A program made the translations under genes and the position numbers. From NCBI GenBank assembly GCA_019186985.1, contig JABARQ010000015.1, positions 93,196 through 157,195 of the forward strand: a stretch of 64,000 bases of DNA, given 5' to 3'. The DNA is from Prosthecobacter sp. Its GTDB lineage: Bacteria; Verrucomicrobiota; Verrucomicrobiia; Verrucomicrobiales; Verrucomicrobiaceae. Numbering within the stretch: position 1 is the stretch's first letter; each line of letters opens with the position of its first letter. Positions 1 through 9,100 of the stretch are shown piece after piece. A model generated the notes under the pieces. That model ran no database searches. It had not been told where the DNA came from and worked only from the letters and a program-made list of their open reading frames with translations.

Positions 1-338
1 GGCACCCAGGTCAGATTATCAGCACTTGCGGTGACCACCAGCTTCCCTGCCGCCCCGTCATTGAGGAAAGTCAGCTGCCGGACATGCATCTGCCTCGCCA
101 GCTTCAAGGTCACCACACCATGACCTTCGCTGAAAACAGCAGGCTTCTGACTGGCGGAAGAAATCAACGCAGCGGCGTTTTGGACTCCGCTGCTTGACGC
201 AATGGAAGTCCCCAGGCTGGCCTGCTCCATGCCGGCTGGCATGGCTTCATGACTCAGAAATCGGGAAAGCTCCAATGCCTGGGCATGAATACAGACTCCA
301 AGACCAACGCAGAGTTGTAGATAAATCGCTGATTTCAT
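1..338 (-). CDS. Secreted protein, N-terminal part (runs off the window start)
   Basis: Reading leftward from an ATG at 338 the frame stays open to base 1, so only the first ~112 residues are visible. They begin with a hydrophobic signal peptide (MKSAIYLQLCVGLGVCIHAQA) with an AQA-type cleavage site, then a Ser/Ala-rich segment and a stretch rich in Val/Leu that could be the first strands of a beta domain. No family motif is recognised. The gene is followed upstream by an AT-rich spacer that probably holds its promoter. Being real is supported by the signal peptide and codon use; function is unknown. Confidence 0.7.
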   Translation of the reverse strand, partial: MKSAIYLQLCVGLGVCIHAQALELSRFLSHEAMPAGMEQASLGTSIASSSGVQNAAALISSASQKPAVFSEGHGVVTLKLARQMHVRQLTFLNDGAAGKLVVTASADNLTWV

Positions 339-829
339 GAATGCAGAACGGTTGGGTTGATTCGCCCGCTTGGCTGACTGGGTGGGAGACAGGTTGTTTG
401 TGCCAACACGGATATAAATTAATAAATAATCAAAATTGAGGTGCCTGGGCAATCCTTTTTTTCTCAACGTAATAGGAAGCCCGAACCCAGGGGATTCTCA
501 TTTTTGACACTCATTTTACTCGCTTCGAGCCATCAAACGCCCTCGAAACGAGGGCAAATTTCACCATTTTAGTTCGAAATCATAATAAATAGCTTAAACC
601 TCACCCGATTCTGCCTCGTGCTTCCACTTTAACCCAGGGTGCGGCATTTCTCTTGGCTAACTGCCACCGTCAAGGATGGCGGGCGCCACAAGAGCTGGCT
701 GATGATCGCCACATACGCCTGCGCCTTGTTCCATGGACGTCGAATTTGACAGAGCGGAAAAACACCACGGGCCAGCGCCGGCCAATTGAGCTGCAATCCT
801 GATTTCATGGGCGGCCCGCCTGCCATGCC
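339..829. other. AT-rich intergenic spacer, no convincing gene
   Basis: About 490 bases separate two leftward genes. Bases ~405-600 are clearly more AT-rich than the surroundings. A perfect 7-base-pair hairpin (GCCCTCG/CGAGGGC, loop AAA) lies at 539-555 but is followed on neither strand by a proper T-run, so it is at best a weak terminator for the leftward gene ending at 830. A 65-codon frame on the minus strand (629-826) has no signal peptide, domain or convincing start and is not called. Confidence 0.5.
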
Positions 830-2083
830 TCAGGGATGAACCATGACCGTCAGCGGAGCCAGGATGACCCTGCCATCAATGCGGACTTGCGCATAAAAGC
901 GGAGCTGCCCGGCCTCTGGTGAATAAATCTTGAAGACAAGCGCAGGTCCGCCGCGCGCATCCTCGCGCAAAATGTCGCCTCCGACTGGGTGCAGCTGCAG
1001 CACGGTGCCTGTGTCGGTGAAAAAGCCGTGAAGATGGGCAAAAGCCTGATGCACCGGCTCCAGACGTGTCACCGGTTGTCCGGCCAGATCTGAGACCTGC
1101 AGTTGCAGGGCCTGTGTCTGACCTGCCCGCAGCTGGTTTCCCCGGGCTCCTTTCACGGTCAGGCTGAAACGAAACCCCTCGGCTTGCACGCTCATGGAAG
1201 AATCCCCCGCCGGACGAGGCGGCAAAGCCGCTCCCTCCACCTTCAGCAGGGCAAAGGGATATTCTGGCAGCCCTGTTTCCGCAGGGGTGGCTCCAGCCAG
1301 GAGCCGGTAGTCGCCGCCATGAGCCGGAGTAAAGGCCGCCTCATAACGCCCACCGCCCTTTGTTGTGGCGGTGAGATGATGAAATTCCTCGAAGCAAGGA
1401 CCGGCAACCATGACCTGGACGGCCTGGGCATGCATCAGCCACAGGTCCGTCTCCTCCACCGGCCGGCCGTCCAGGGTGCGCAGTTCAAACTCAAGCCGCA
1501 CCTCCTCTCCCGCCCTGGCGGCAAGCGGCCGGGAGATGACCATCTTCACCGTCGGCTTTTCAGGCCGTGCATGAATAAAACTGTAGGGTATGCGGCGGGG
1601 CTTCAGCGGACGCTGGCAGCTGGCGCAGTTTTCCCCGCCCTTGCCGGTCACCTCGCCATGCAGGGGACATGAATGGATCTCCGCCGACCTCAGCTCCGGC
1701 CTGAGGCCGTCCGCCACGTCGTCCAGCAGCCTGCGCAATGCACGGAAGGAAACGGACAGGGCGCCTGCGTTGTCAGCCATGCTGTGCCTGGCGATCTGAT
1801 TGACCAGCTGAAAGGCCTGCACGGACTGCGGCTCGGTCAGCATCATGCCTCCGTCCGCTCCGGTCTGGTTCGCCATCAGGCGCAGGGATGGACTGATCAG
1901 TGAAATCTGCCCCGCCACCTCCAGCGCACGCCTTTCGCGGTCGAGACGGTCAACGTTTGCGGTCACCTGCCGGATCACATTCCAGGCCTCCTCAACGGTC
2001 TGAGGCTGAAGGACGCGTTGCGGCACCGCGACATCGGCAGGCAACGAGGATGCCAGGACCATGAAGAGAAGGAAACGCAGCAT
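830..2083 (-). CDS. Secreted protein with CxxH/CxxC heavy-metal-binding motif
   Basis: 417 residues. The start is taken at the ATG at 2083 because it opens a signal peptide (MLRFLLFMVLASSLPADVA); the reading frame extends further upstream but that part is antisense to the next gene. Residues ~25-130 look helical. At 138-160 is a motif SCPLHG...CASC (C139, H142, C153, C156) of the kind in the small heavy-metal-binding domain of copper and other metal resistance proteins (CPMHP...CPKC). Two beta domains follow; each carries a His-containing stretch (LMHAQAVQVMVAG; HQAFAHLHGF...LHP) resembling the repeated domains found after such motifs. It is divergent from the MbnP-MbnH fusion with only 69 bases between starts, so the two probably share a promoter region and a role in periplasmic metal, likely copper, handling. 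The metal is inferred. Confidence 0.7.
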   Translation of the reverse strand: MLRFLLFMVLASSLPADVAVPQRVLQPQTVEEAWNVIRQVTANVDRLDRERRALEVAGQISLISPSLRLMANQTGADGGMMLTEPQSVQAFQLVNQIARHSMADNAGALSVSFRALRRLLDDVADGLRPELRSAEIHSCPLHGEVTGKGGENCASCQRPLKPRRIPYSFIHARPEKPTVKMVISRPLAARAGEEVRLEFELRTLDGRPVEETDLWLMHAQAVQVMVAGPCFEEFHHLTATTKGGGRYEAAFTPAHGGDYRLLAGATPAETGLPEYPFALLKVEGAALPPRPAGDSSMSVQAEGFRFSLTVKGARGNQLRAGQTQALQLQVSDLAGQPVTRLEPVHQAFAHLHGFFTDTGTVLQLHPVGGDILREDARGGPALVFKIYSPEAGQLRFYAQVRIDGRVILAPLTVMVHP

Positions 2084-2152
2084 GCGGGCATCATGGGATC
2101 CTGAACCTGGATTGTCGAATGACGAATCATCCTCTGCGGTTATGATGACTCC

Positions 2153-3886
2153 ATGAACGTCTGGAAATGGCTTCCCTGGATGTGCCTCAGCTCCGTCGCC
2201 ACCGCCGGCGACCTGTCGCTGCGGATCATCCCCTGCGTGCCGGCCGGCGAACTGAAGCTGAACGGCGCCCCCCTCCAAAACACGGCCGGTGAATCCTGGA
2301 CGGTGACCCGGCTCAGCTACCTCGTCAGCGGCGCCGCGCTGCGTTGCAAGGACGGCTCCTGGCTTGAACTGGAAGGCGGGCCGGCCTGGCTGAACGCGGC
2401 GACCGGCAGAAATCTCGTGCCGGTGAAAAACATCCAGGAGGGCGAATACACCGCCCTGAGATTCCACATCGGCCTCACCGAGGATGACAACCAGCTGGAC
2501 CCCTCCAGCCGAGGCCCTGACCATCCCCTGAACCCGCGCCTCAACGGCCTTCACTGGAGCTGGCAGGGCGGCTACATCTTCCTGGCCCTGGAAGGCATGT
2601 GGAAAGGCCGCTCCGATGAAATGATGGGCTACTCCTTCCATCTTGGCCGTCAGCCTTTCCGGACCGCCATCACCGTCGAGGGCCCCTGGAAAATCTCCGC
2701 TCAGGCGATGACAGCGGAACTGAGGCTGGACCTGGCCAGGCTGCTTTCAGGCCTTTCATTCGCAAGGGACGGCATGACAACGCACGCCCGGGAAGGCGAC
2801 CCCCTGGCGCTCCGGCTTCAGGAAAACCTGCGCCGTTCCTTCTCCCTTGTCTCGCTGCGTCCTGACAGCGACGGCGTCAGCTCCACCCCTGCACCAGCCG
2901 CAGCCCTTCTGGCGGCGGGCACCCTGCCCGGCCCAGGCCGTGGCTTCCCCCAGCCCCGGCTTCCAGCGGACAATCCGCTGACGCCTGACCGCGTGGAGCT
3001 TGGCAGGAGGCTCTTTCATGACACGCGCCTGTCACGCAACCAGCAGATCTCCTGCGCCTCCTGCCATCAGCCAGCCAGCGCCCTGGATGATCCAAGACGT
3101 TTCAGCCCGGGCGTGGAGGGCAGGACGGGCGACCGGAACTCCATGCCTCTCTTCAACCTGGCCTGGAAGGACACCTTCTTCTGGGACGGCCGCGCGGGAA
3201 GCCTGCGCCAGCAGGCGCTGATGCCCATCATCGACCACCGCGAAATGGATGAGACCGTGGAAAATGTCGTGATGAAGCTCAGCCAGGATGAGTCCATGAA
3301 GTCAGCCTTCAGGAAGGCCTTTGGCACGCCTGATGTGACGGCGGAGAGGCTGGGCCTCGCCGTGGAGGCCTTTCTGCTGACCCTCACCTCCCATGACTCG
3401 AGGTTTGACAGGGCCCAGCGCGGCGAAGTGAAGCTGACGCCTGAAGAGCAGCGCGGCTTTGAACTCTTCATGATGGAGCGCGAACCCAGGCTCGGCACGA
3501 TGGGCGCGGACTGCTTCCACTGCCATGGCGGCGCCTTGTTCACCGACCACGGCTTCCGCAACAACGGGCTCGCCATCGATGAACACGACACCGGCAGGCA
3601 CCGGGTGACCGGAGCCGCGCTTGACCGCGGAACCTTTGTGACGCCGAGCCTGCGCAACATCGCCCTCACCGCACCCTACATGCATGACGGCCGCTTTGCC
3701 ACCCTGGAGGAGGTGCTGGACCATTACAGCGAGGGTGTTCAGCGTACGGTCACCCTTGATCCAAACCTGGCCAAGCACCCCGACGGCGGGCTGCATCTGA
3801 CGGCGGAGGAGAAACGCTGCGTGATCGCCTTCCTCAGGACCCTGACGGACGACCGCTTTGCCAGGGGCCTGCCTTCGTCGCCTTGA
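2153..3886 (+). CDS. MbnP-like copper protein fused to MbnH/MauG-like di-haem oxidase
   Basis: 577 residues, exported (signal peptide ~1-18). Residues ~20-230 match the MbnP family: N-terminal beta sandwich, a TRLSYLVSGAAL strand and the characteristic LHWSWQGGY segment (W135, W137). After a Pro/Ala-rich linker (~245-270), residues ~275-577 are a di-haem cytochrome c peroxidase/MauG-type domain with haem motifs CASCH (C301-H305) and CFHCH (C454-H458) and a conserved PSLRNIALTAPYMHDGRF segment. In known systems MbnH is a separate di-haem enzyme that oxidises a Trp of MbnP to kynurenine, creating a copper site. Here enzyme and substrate are apparently one chain, an uncommon arrangement that needs a database check. 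It is divergent from the CxxH/CxxC protein. Copper binding and Trp oxidation are inferences from the families. Confidence 0.85.
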   Translation: MNVWKWLPWMCLSSVATAGDLSLRIIPCVPAGELKLNGAPLQNTAGESWTVTRLSYLVSGAALRCKDGSWLELEGGPAWLNAATGRNLVPVKNIQEGEYTALRFHIGLTEDDNQLDPSSRGPDHPLNPRLNGLHWSWQGGYIFLALEGMWKGRSDEMMGYSFHLGRQPFRTAITVEGPWKISAQAMTAELRLDLARLLSGLSFARDGMTTHAREGDPLALRLQENLRRSFSLVSLRPDSDGVSSTPAPAAALLAAGTLPGPGRGFPQPRLPADNPLTPDRVELGRRLFHDTRLSRNQQISCASCHQPASALDDPRRFSPGVEGRTGDRNSMPLFNLAWKDTFFWDGRAGSLRQQALMPIIDHREMDETVENVVMKLSQDESMKSAFRKAFGTPDVTAERLGLAVEAFLLTLTSHDSRFDRAQRGEVKLTPEEQRGFELFMMEREPRLGTMGADCFHCHGGALFTDHGFRNNGLAIDEHDTGRHRVTGAALDRGTFVTPSLRNIALTAPYMHDGRFATLEEVLDHYSEGVQRTVTLDPNLAKHPDGGLHLTAEEKRCVIAFLRTLTDDRFARGLPSSP

Positions 3887-3911
3887 AACCGGCCCTCCTG
3901 CGCACGCCGCC

Positions 3912-4529
3912 CTACTTGGTGACGATGTCATCCGGCGTGAACAGCCTGCCGTCAGGCCCGGCGGAGCGGACCTCCATCTCCGTGGCGGAGTTCGCGTGGA
4001 AAAAGTATGGCCGTCCCCATTTGTCGATCAGCTCGCCGTTGCCGTTCAGGCGCATGGCCGACTGCGGCATGTAGTTGGCCTTGCCAGGATTGCCCCCTTG
4101 GAGGGCCTGGACGATCTCCGCGTTGCTGCCCACGGGATTGCCGCCAAAACGCTGGCTGAAGTTGCGGATGTTCAGGGCGATTTCCTCCGCCTCCTGATGC
4201 TCCGGCCCCGGTTGGATCGAGGCGGGATAGTCCGGCGGCACCTGGACCGGCGCAGGCGGTGGCGCCTCGATGCGCACCGGCTTCTGCTGCACGGCGGACA
4301 TGACTGCGGCGGCCATCGCCTCGATCTGCGCCGGCGAAACCATGGGACCTGCCTCCTCCCTGGCCTTGGAGCCCCCCGCCTTCTTGACGGCAGGCTTCAC
4401 GGGAGACGGCGCACCCTCGGGAGGAGCCTCCGCTGAAGGACGCACGAAACCCTGCTCCCGATGAAGCATCCACCAGCCGCCGGACGTCACGAGGAGAAGC
4501 AGCAGCAGGCCGCCGAGCCATCTTTTCAT
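3912..4529 (-). CDS. Single-pass membrane protein with GspG-like C-terminal motif
   Basis: 205 residues. An N-terminal membrane helix (residues ~5-22, very Leu-rich) is followed by a Pro/Ala/Glu-rich linker and a C-terminal segment (~150-205) with the sequence LIDKWGRPYFFH...MEVRSAGPDGRLFTPDDIV. That DxWGxPY...SAGPDG...DD pattern is typical of the C-terminal part of type II secretion major pseudopilin (GspG)-like proteins. It lacks the N-terminal pilin methylation motif, so it is not itself an obvious pseudopilin. It is the last gene of the DUF1800-DUF1501 operon, 52 bases after DUF1501, which suggests a role alongside that exported pair. Function unknown. Confidence 0.7.
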   Translation of the reverse strand: MKRWLGGLLLLLLVTSGGWWMLHREQGFVRPSAEAPPEGAPSPVKPAVKKAGGSKAREEAGPMVSPAQIEAMAAAVMSAVQQKPVRIEAPPPAPVQVPPDYPASIQPGPEHQEAEEIALNIRNFSQRFGGNPVGSNAEIVQALQGGNPGKANYMPQSAMRLNGNGELIDKWGRPYFFHANSATEMEVRSAGPDGRLFTPDDIVTK

Positions 4530-4581
4530 GCTTCGATGCGATCCCGTCTCACGCCGTGGAAATCAAGGGGGGAATGCCGGC

Positions 4582-6168
4582 TCATGCCGGTTTCATGAAG
4601 CCGATGTAGCCGCCTGCGTGAGAGGTGTTGAAGCGGCTGATGTTGGGAAGCACCGAACTGATGTCGCCCGAGCTCAGGCCGTACCACTTCGCCAGCGTCG
4701 CCGTGTGCTCATCGACCGAGAGCGTCGGGATCCAGCGGCCGATGCCGGTGTCATCCGGGCCGCTGATGGCGAAGTTCTGCAGCTTGCCATAGACCTTGCC
4801 GCCATCCACGCCGCCGCCGACGACGATGTGGTGCGAGCCCCAGCCATGGTCGCTGCCCTGGCTGTTGGAAGGGAAGGTGCGGGAGAAGTCCGAGGCGGTG
4901 AAGGCGGTGACCTTGTCACCCAGCCCGAGCTGCTCCATGGCGCGATGGAAGGCGAACATGGCCTGGCTGACCTGACGCAGCAGCCCATAATGCGTCCCGC
5001 CCGTGTTGGTGGGCTGGTTGGTGAAGCCGTTGCCGTCCACCTGCGCGGTGTGGGTGTCGAAGCCGCCAAGGGAGCAGTAGAAGATCTGCCGTTTCATGTT
5101 GAAGCCTGACGGCCCCGAGGAGGCGATGAGGCGGGCGATCATCTTGAGCTGGATGCCAAGCGACGTGTTGGGGAAGCCCCCCAGGCCGTTGGGCTGCGCG
5201 GCGGCGGAGTAGATTCCCGTCAGGCCGGTGTTCCAGCGCCAGGGAGCGGCGGCATCCTGGGAGGCATACGAGGAGGGGGAATCCGTCGGATCACGGTAGT
5301 TCGTGATGTTGTTGTTGAGCAGGTCACCGGTGAAGACGGCGTTGTCGAGCACGCTCGCATAAGCCTGACGCTGCAGGTTGGCATGACCCAGGTCCAGGAT
5401 GCCCTGGAGGGCCTTCTGACGCACGCCGGTGCCGCCCATCAGGCCGCCGCCGCTGCCGGTGGCGTTGAAGATGACCGCCCCGTTCGTGGAGACATGGTAC
5501 TGGGAGACCAGGTTGCCGATCTGGAGCGTGTTCGCCCCGTTCAGCGAAACCGACATGGAGATCTGTCCTGATGGATTGGCCACCGAATTGTAAATGTCGG
5601 CGATGCGGCCGCCCCAGCCCGTCGCAGGCGGCTGGTCAGGGATCGAAGTCTGCCACTGCGTCACCTGGTCGCTGTGGGAGAAAAGCTGCGGCGGGCGGTA
5701 GGCGGCAAGTCCGGAGGTGTACTGCGCCTTGGTCGTCGGGCGCACGAGGGTGCCCACGTTCTGCACCACGGCCAGCTTGCCTTCACCAAAGAGGGTCTGC
5801 AGGTCGGCGCAGCCTGGATGGAAGCCATAGGTGCGCCCCTGGTAGGTGTAGGCAGGGTCGCTGACATTGGGGCCCGTCCTCAGCGTCAGCAGGGAGCTCT
5901 GGGGAAGCACCAGGTTGCCTCGCGCCGTCGCATATTCGTTGTAGGTCGTGTTGTCGGTCGGCACGAACCAGTTGTTGGCGTCATTGCCGCCGCCAAGGAA
6001 GACGCAGACCAGCGCCTTGTAGTCGGAAGGCACGTCGGCGGCCATGAGGGAGTTCATGAGCCGCAGGTCGCGGATGGTGCTGACGCCTGCCGCCGCACCA
6101 CCCAGGATGGATGCACGCTGGAGAAAGCTGCGACGAGTCAGGATGTTGGGTGCTTTGCTCGTGTTCAT
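4582..6168 (-). CDS. DUF1501 protein, Tat-exported
   Basis: 528 residues. It has a twin-arginine signal (TRRSFLQRASILGGAAAG) and the DUF1501 fold (related to alkaline phosphatase/sulfatase): ALVCVFLGGGNDANNWFVPTD near the N terminus, SLGGFDTHTAQV and FTASDFSRTFPSNSQGSDHGWGSH in the C-terminal third. The start is set at the ATG at 6168; a TTG at 6177 overlaps the stop of the upstream DUF1800 gene (TTGA) and is an alternative. DUF1501 and DUF1800 genes occur as pairs in Planctomycetota and Verrucomicrobiota. The physiological substrate is not established; the protein is predicted to act outside the cytoplasmic membrane. Confidence 0.92.
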   Translation of the reverse strand: MNTSKAPNILTRRSFLQRASILGGAAAGVSTIRDLRLMNSLMAADVPSDYKALVCVFLGGGNDANNWFVPTDNTTYNEYATARGNLVLPQSSLLTLRTGPNVSDPAYTYQGRTYGFHPGCADLQTLFGEGKLAVVQNVGTLVRPTTKAQYTSGLAAYRPPQLFSHSDQVTQWQTSIPDQPPATGWGGRIADIYNSVANPSGQISMSVSLNGANTLQIGNLVSQYHVSTNGAVIFNATGSGGGLMGGTGVRQKALQGILDLGHANLQRQAYASVLDNAVFTGDLLNNNITNYRDPTDSPSSYASQDAAAPWRWNTGLTGIYSAAAQPNGLGGFPNTSLGIQLKMIARLIASSGPSGFNMKRQIFYCSLGGFDTHTAQVDGNGFTNQPTNTGGTHYGLLRQVSQAMFAFHRAMEQLGLGDKVTAFTASDFSRTFPSNSQGSDHGWGSHHIVVGGGVDGGKVYGKLQNFAISGPDDTGIGRWIPTLSVDEHTATLAKWYGLSSGDISSVLPNISRFNTSHAGGYIGFMKPA

Positions 6169-6173
6169 GAGGA

Positions 6174-9100
6174 TCAACGCTGGATGGTGAAGTCGGGGCT
6201 CGTCAGGATGAGGTGCAGGATCGCACGGATGCGGTCGCGGCGCTCGGTGGCGGAGGGCGTGCCGCTGCCCTGGTTGTAGATGATCTGGGAGGCATGGGCG
6301 TTCGCAACTCCGGTGACGGTGGGGGCGCCGGTGCAGTTCACCCCGGTGATGGTGAAGGTGCTGGCGCCGGTGACGGTGATGACGCGCGCGGTGGAGGTGC
6401 TGTTAAGGGAGGCGCTGAAGGTTCCATCAGTCACACCGCTGACGCAGACGGACTGCCCCGTGGTGTATCCATGCGGACGCGCGGTGGTCACGGTGCAGGG
6501 GCTTGTCACGGAGATGGACTGGATCGGCAGGGCCACCAGATCACGCATGATCTGCTTTGCTTCGGCAGGCATCTGACCCGCCATCAGCAGGGTGGTCAGC
6601 TGGTCGATCAGCCGGTCGATGTTCTGGTTGTGCGTCCAGGGCACCCCCGTGTTGACCGGCGCGCCCAGGCCGAGGTTGGAAGCATTCCCCGTCACCCAGG
6701 TGGAGTAGTCCAGGGTGATGGCGTTGTTGCCGGTGTTGAAGCTGCTGAAGCCGTTGGTCGTGCCCGAGTTGAACACTCCATTATAGAGGTAGTTGGCCTG
6801 GCGGATGACCCCGGTCTCCGCCGTCAGCTGGAACTCCGGCGTGGTGATCCCCTGGGAGGCCAGAAGGCCGGGGAACTTGTACTCCGGCAGGAAGTAGTTG
6901 AAGACCGTGTCGGCGTTGACCGGCGACTGGTCGAGGTCTGCATCCGTGCTGCCGACCTGGTAGGTGCTGGAGCGTGAATTGATGGTGCCGGAACGGGTCA
7001 GCGGCTGTGACACCAGCGGGAACTGATAGACGCTGTTGTTGCCCTGGCTGTTGCTGTAGCCGGTGGTCGCGCTGGAGATGAGGAAGGTGTAGGTCTTCAG
7101 GTCAGGAACGGTGTCCACCGTGGCGACGACATCGATGGGAATCGGGGTCACCTGGGCTGCATAAACATTCAGCTGCACCTGGTCTCCGACCTTCAGGTGA
7201 TGGTCCTGGTCGGTCCTCATGGTCACACGCCGGTCATTCGGCGCAGCCAGCCCGGATCCGGCAATGGTCATGCTTCCAGGAGAGAAGCGTGGAATCATGC
7301 AGTTGCCGGAGCGGACTGCCGGGTCCGTGGTGCTGACCGTGATGGTGAAGGCGTTGCCGTTTTCACCACCGGAAGTGGGGCTGGTGTTGGTGATGGTGTA
7401 AACCTGGCCGTCAATGGCCGCGCCGTTGGCCGTGCCGGTGGTGAAGTCCATGTAGACCTGGTTGCCGCTCTGCAGCCAGTGGTTGCCCATGGTGACGGTG
7501 CAGGTGGTGGAGTTGGCGGGAATGCTGTAGGTGCCGTTGGCCCAGCCCGTGGCCTGGACGGTGAAGGTGTCCGTGTCCACCACGGTCACGCCATAGGCGG
7601 CGGTCATCGGGGCGGGGATGCCGTTCGTCACGTCCGAGGAGCCTGGCGTGAACTCCAGAAGCACGTTGTTGCCTGTGGCCAGCTTGTGCGCCGCACTGGT
7701 GTCCACCGTGATCGTGCGGGTGCCGGTCTGGCTGTAGGTGCCGGTGTAGGTGCCGGGGCGGAAGGCCCTGCCGGCGGCGGCGACACGGAGCAGAGGCTCG
7801 CGCTGCTTGCCATAGGCAGGCTTGCTGACCATGTCTGGGCTGCGGGCTTCGTAGTCGAGCAGGATGGCCTTGATGACCGCCTGCATGTCACCCCGGACTC
7901 CCGCACCGTTGTCGTTGAACTTCTGCACCACGCGGTAGAGGTAGTCGCGCGAGGGATGGCTGGTGACCATGCGCTGGATGAGCTGACGGCAGAGGAAGGG
8001 GCCGCAGTTGGGGTGGTTGAAGAGCTGGTCATGGGACAGCTCCAGCTCCTTGTCCGGCAGCTCCTTGTACTCCGTCTGGTTCCAGTGGGTGGTGTTGTGA
8101 ACCGCAATCGGGTCAAGCGGCACGCCGCCAAGGCTCGAGATGCCGGGCATCACTTCATTGTTCAGCACGCGCTTGGGACCGGTGTAGTGGCGGGCGGGCA
8201 CCTCGCGCATCAGCCGCATCCAGTTGGCAGGTGCGTTGATCCCCGTGCGGTCGGCACCATCGTATCCATCCGTCCAGCCGGTGAACACATGGGCAAAGCC
8301 GACGATCTCGCGCTGCGTGTAGGTGTCGATCGGATGATCGTTTGAGTTCAGGACGAGGGTGCCGTCCGGCCACATCCGGTAGAGGCCGATGGAGAAGAGC
8401 TGCTTGATCTCACGGGCGTAGTTTTCATTCGGGATGCGGCCCAGCGTGGGATCGGGCTTGTCATTGTTCCGCATGTCCAGGTAACGGCCCATGGCGGGGG
8501 TGAGCGTCGTGGTCTCCAGGATCTCCCGGAAGTTGCCAAACGCCCCCTCGGTGAGCTTGTCATAGAAGTAGGCGATCGCCTCGCCGCGGTTGTCAAGCGG
8601 CCCCTGGCCGGAGATCACATGAACCTGGCTGAGCGCGAAGGCGACACGCTGGCGGAGCTGGTCCTGGCCGCTGATGGAGTTGCGCCACCAGGAGTTGAAG
8701 AACAGCGTCTCGTCATAGGCGGAGCCGCCCTGCGCATCCGCTCGCCGTGTGCGCAGGACTTCATCCAGGGAGTTGGTCGCCGGCTTCGAGAACTGGTCCT
8801 CGATCCACATTTCATAGCGGGTCTTGCCGCCGGACGGCACGATGGCTTTCAGCGCGGCGATGTCGGCCACGCCGGGACCAAAGGAGGCCTGGGCCAGGAA
8901 GCGCGCGGCACCGGCGTCCGTGTTGCTGTCATCCGTCCACGAAGGCGGGGCCGGAGGCGGCGTGAAGGTGCGTGAACCGTTGGCCAGGGTGAAGTTGCCC
9001 CGGATTTCACCACCAGGGTTCAGGGCCGTGTGCAGGTTGATGTAGGCCTTGCCCTGCTTGATCAGCTCGCGGACGTCGTTAAGCGCAAGCGTTCCCTGCG

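Noticed and set aside
629-826. 65-codon frame in the first intergenic region
   Set aside because: No signal peptide, no domain, no ribosome-binding site seen, and different composition from the real genes.
2084-2641. N-terminal extension of the leftward frame ending at 830
   Set aside because: It is antisense to the MbnP part of the divergent gene, lacks any domain, and a good signal peptide begins at 2083.
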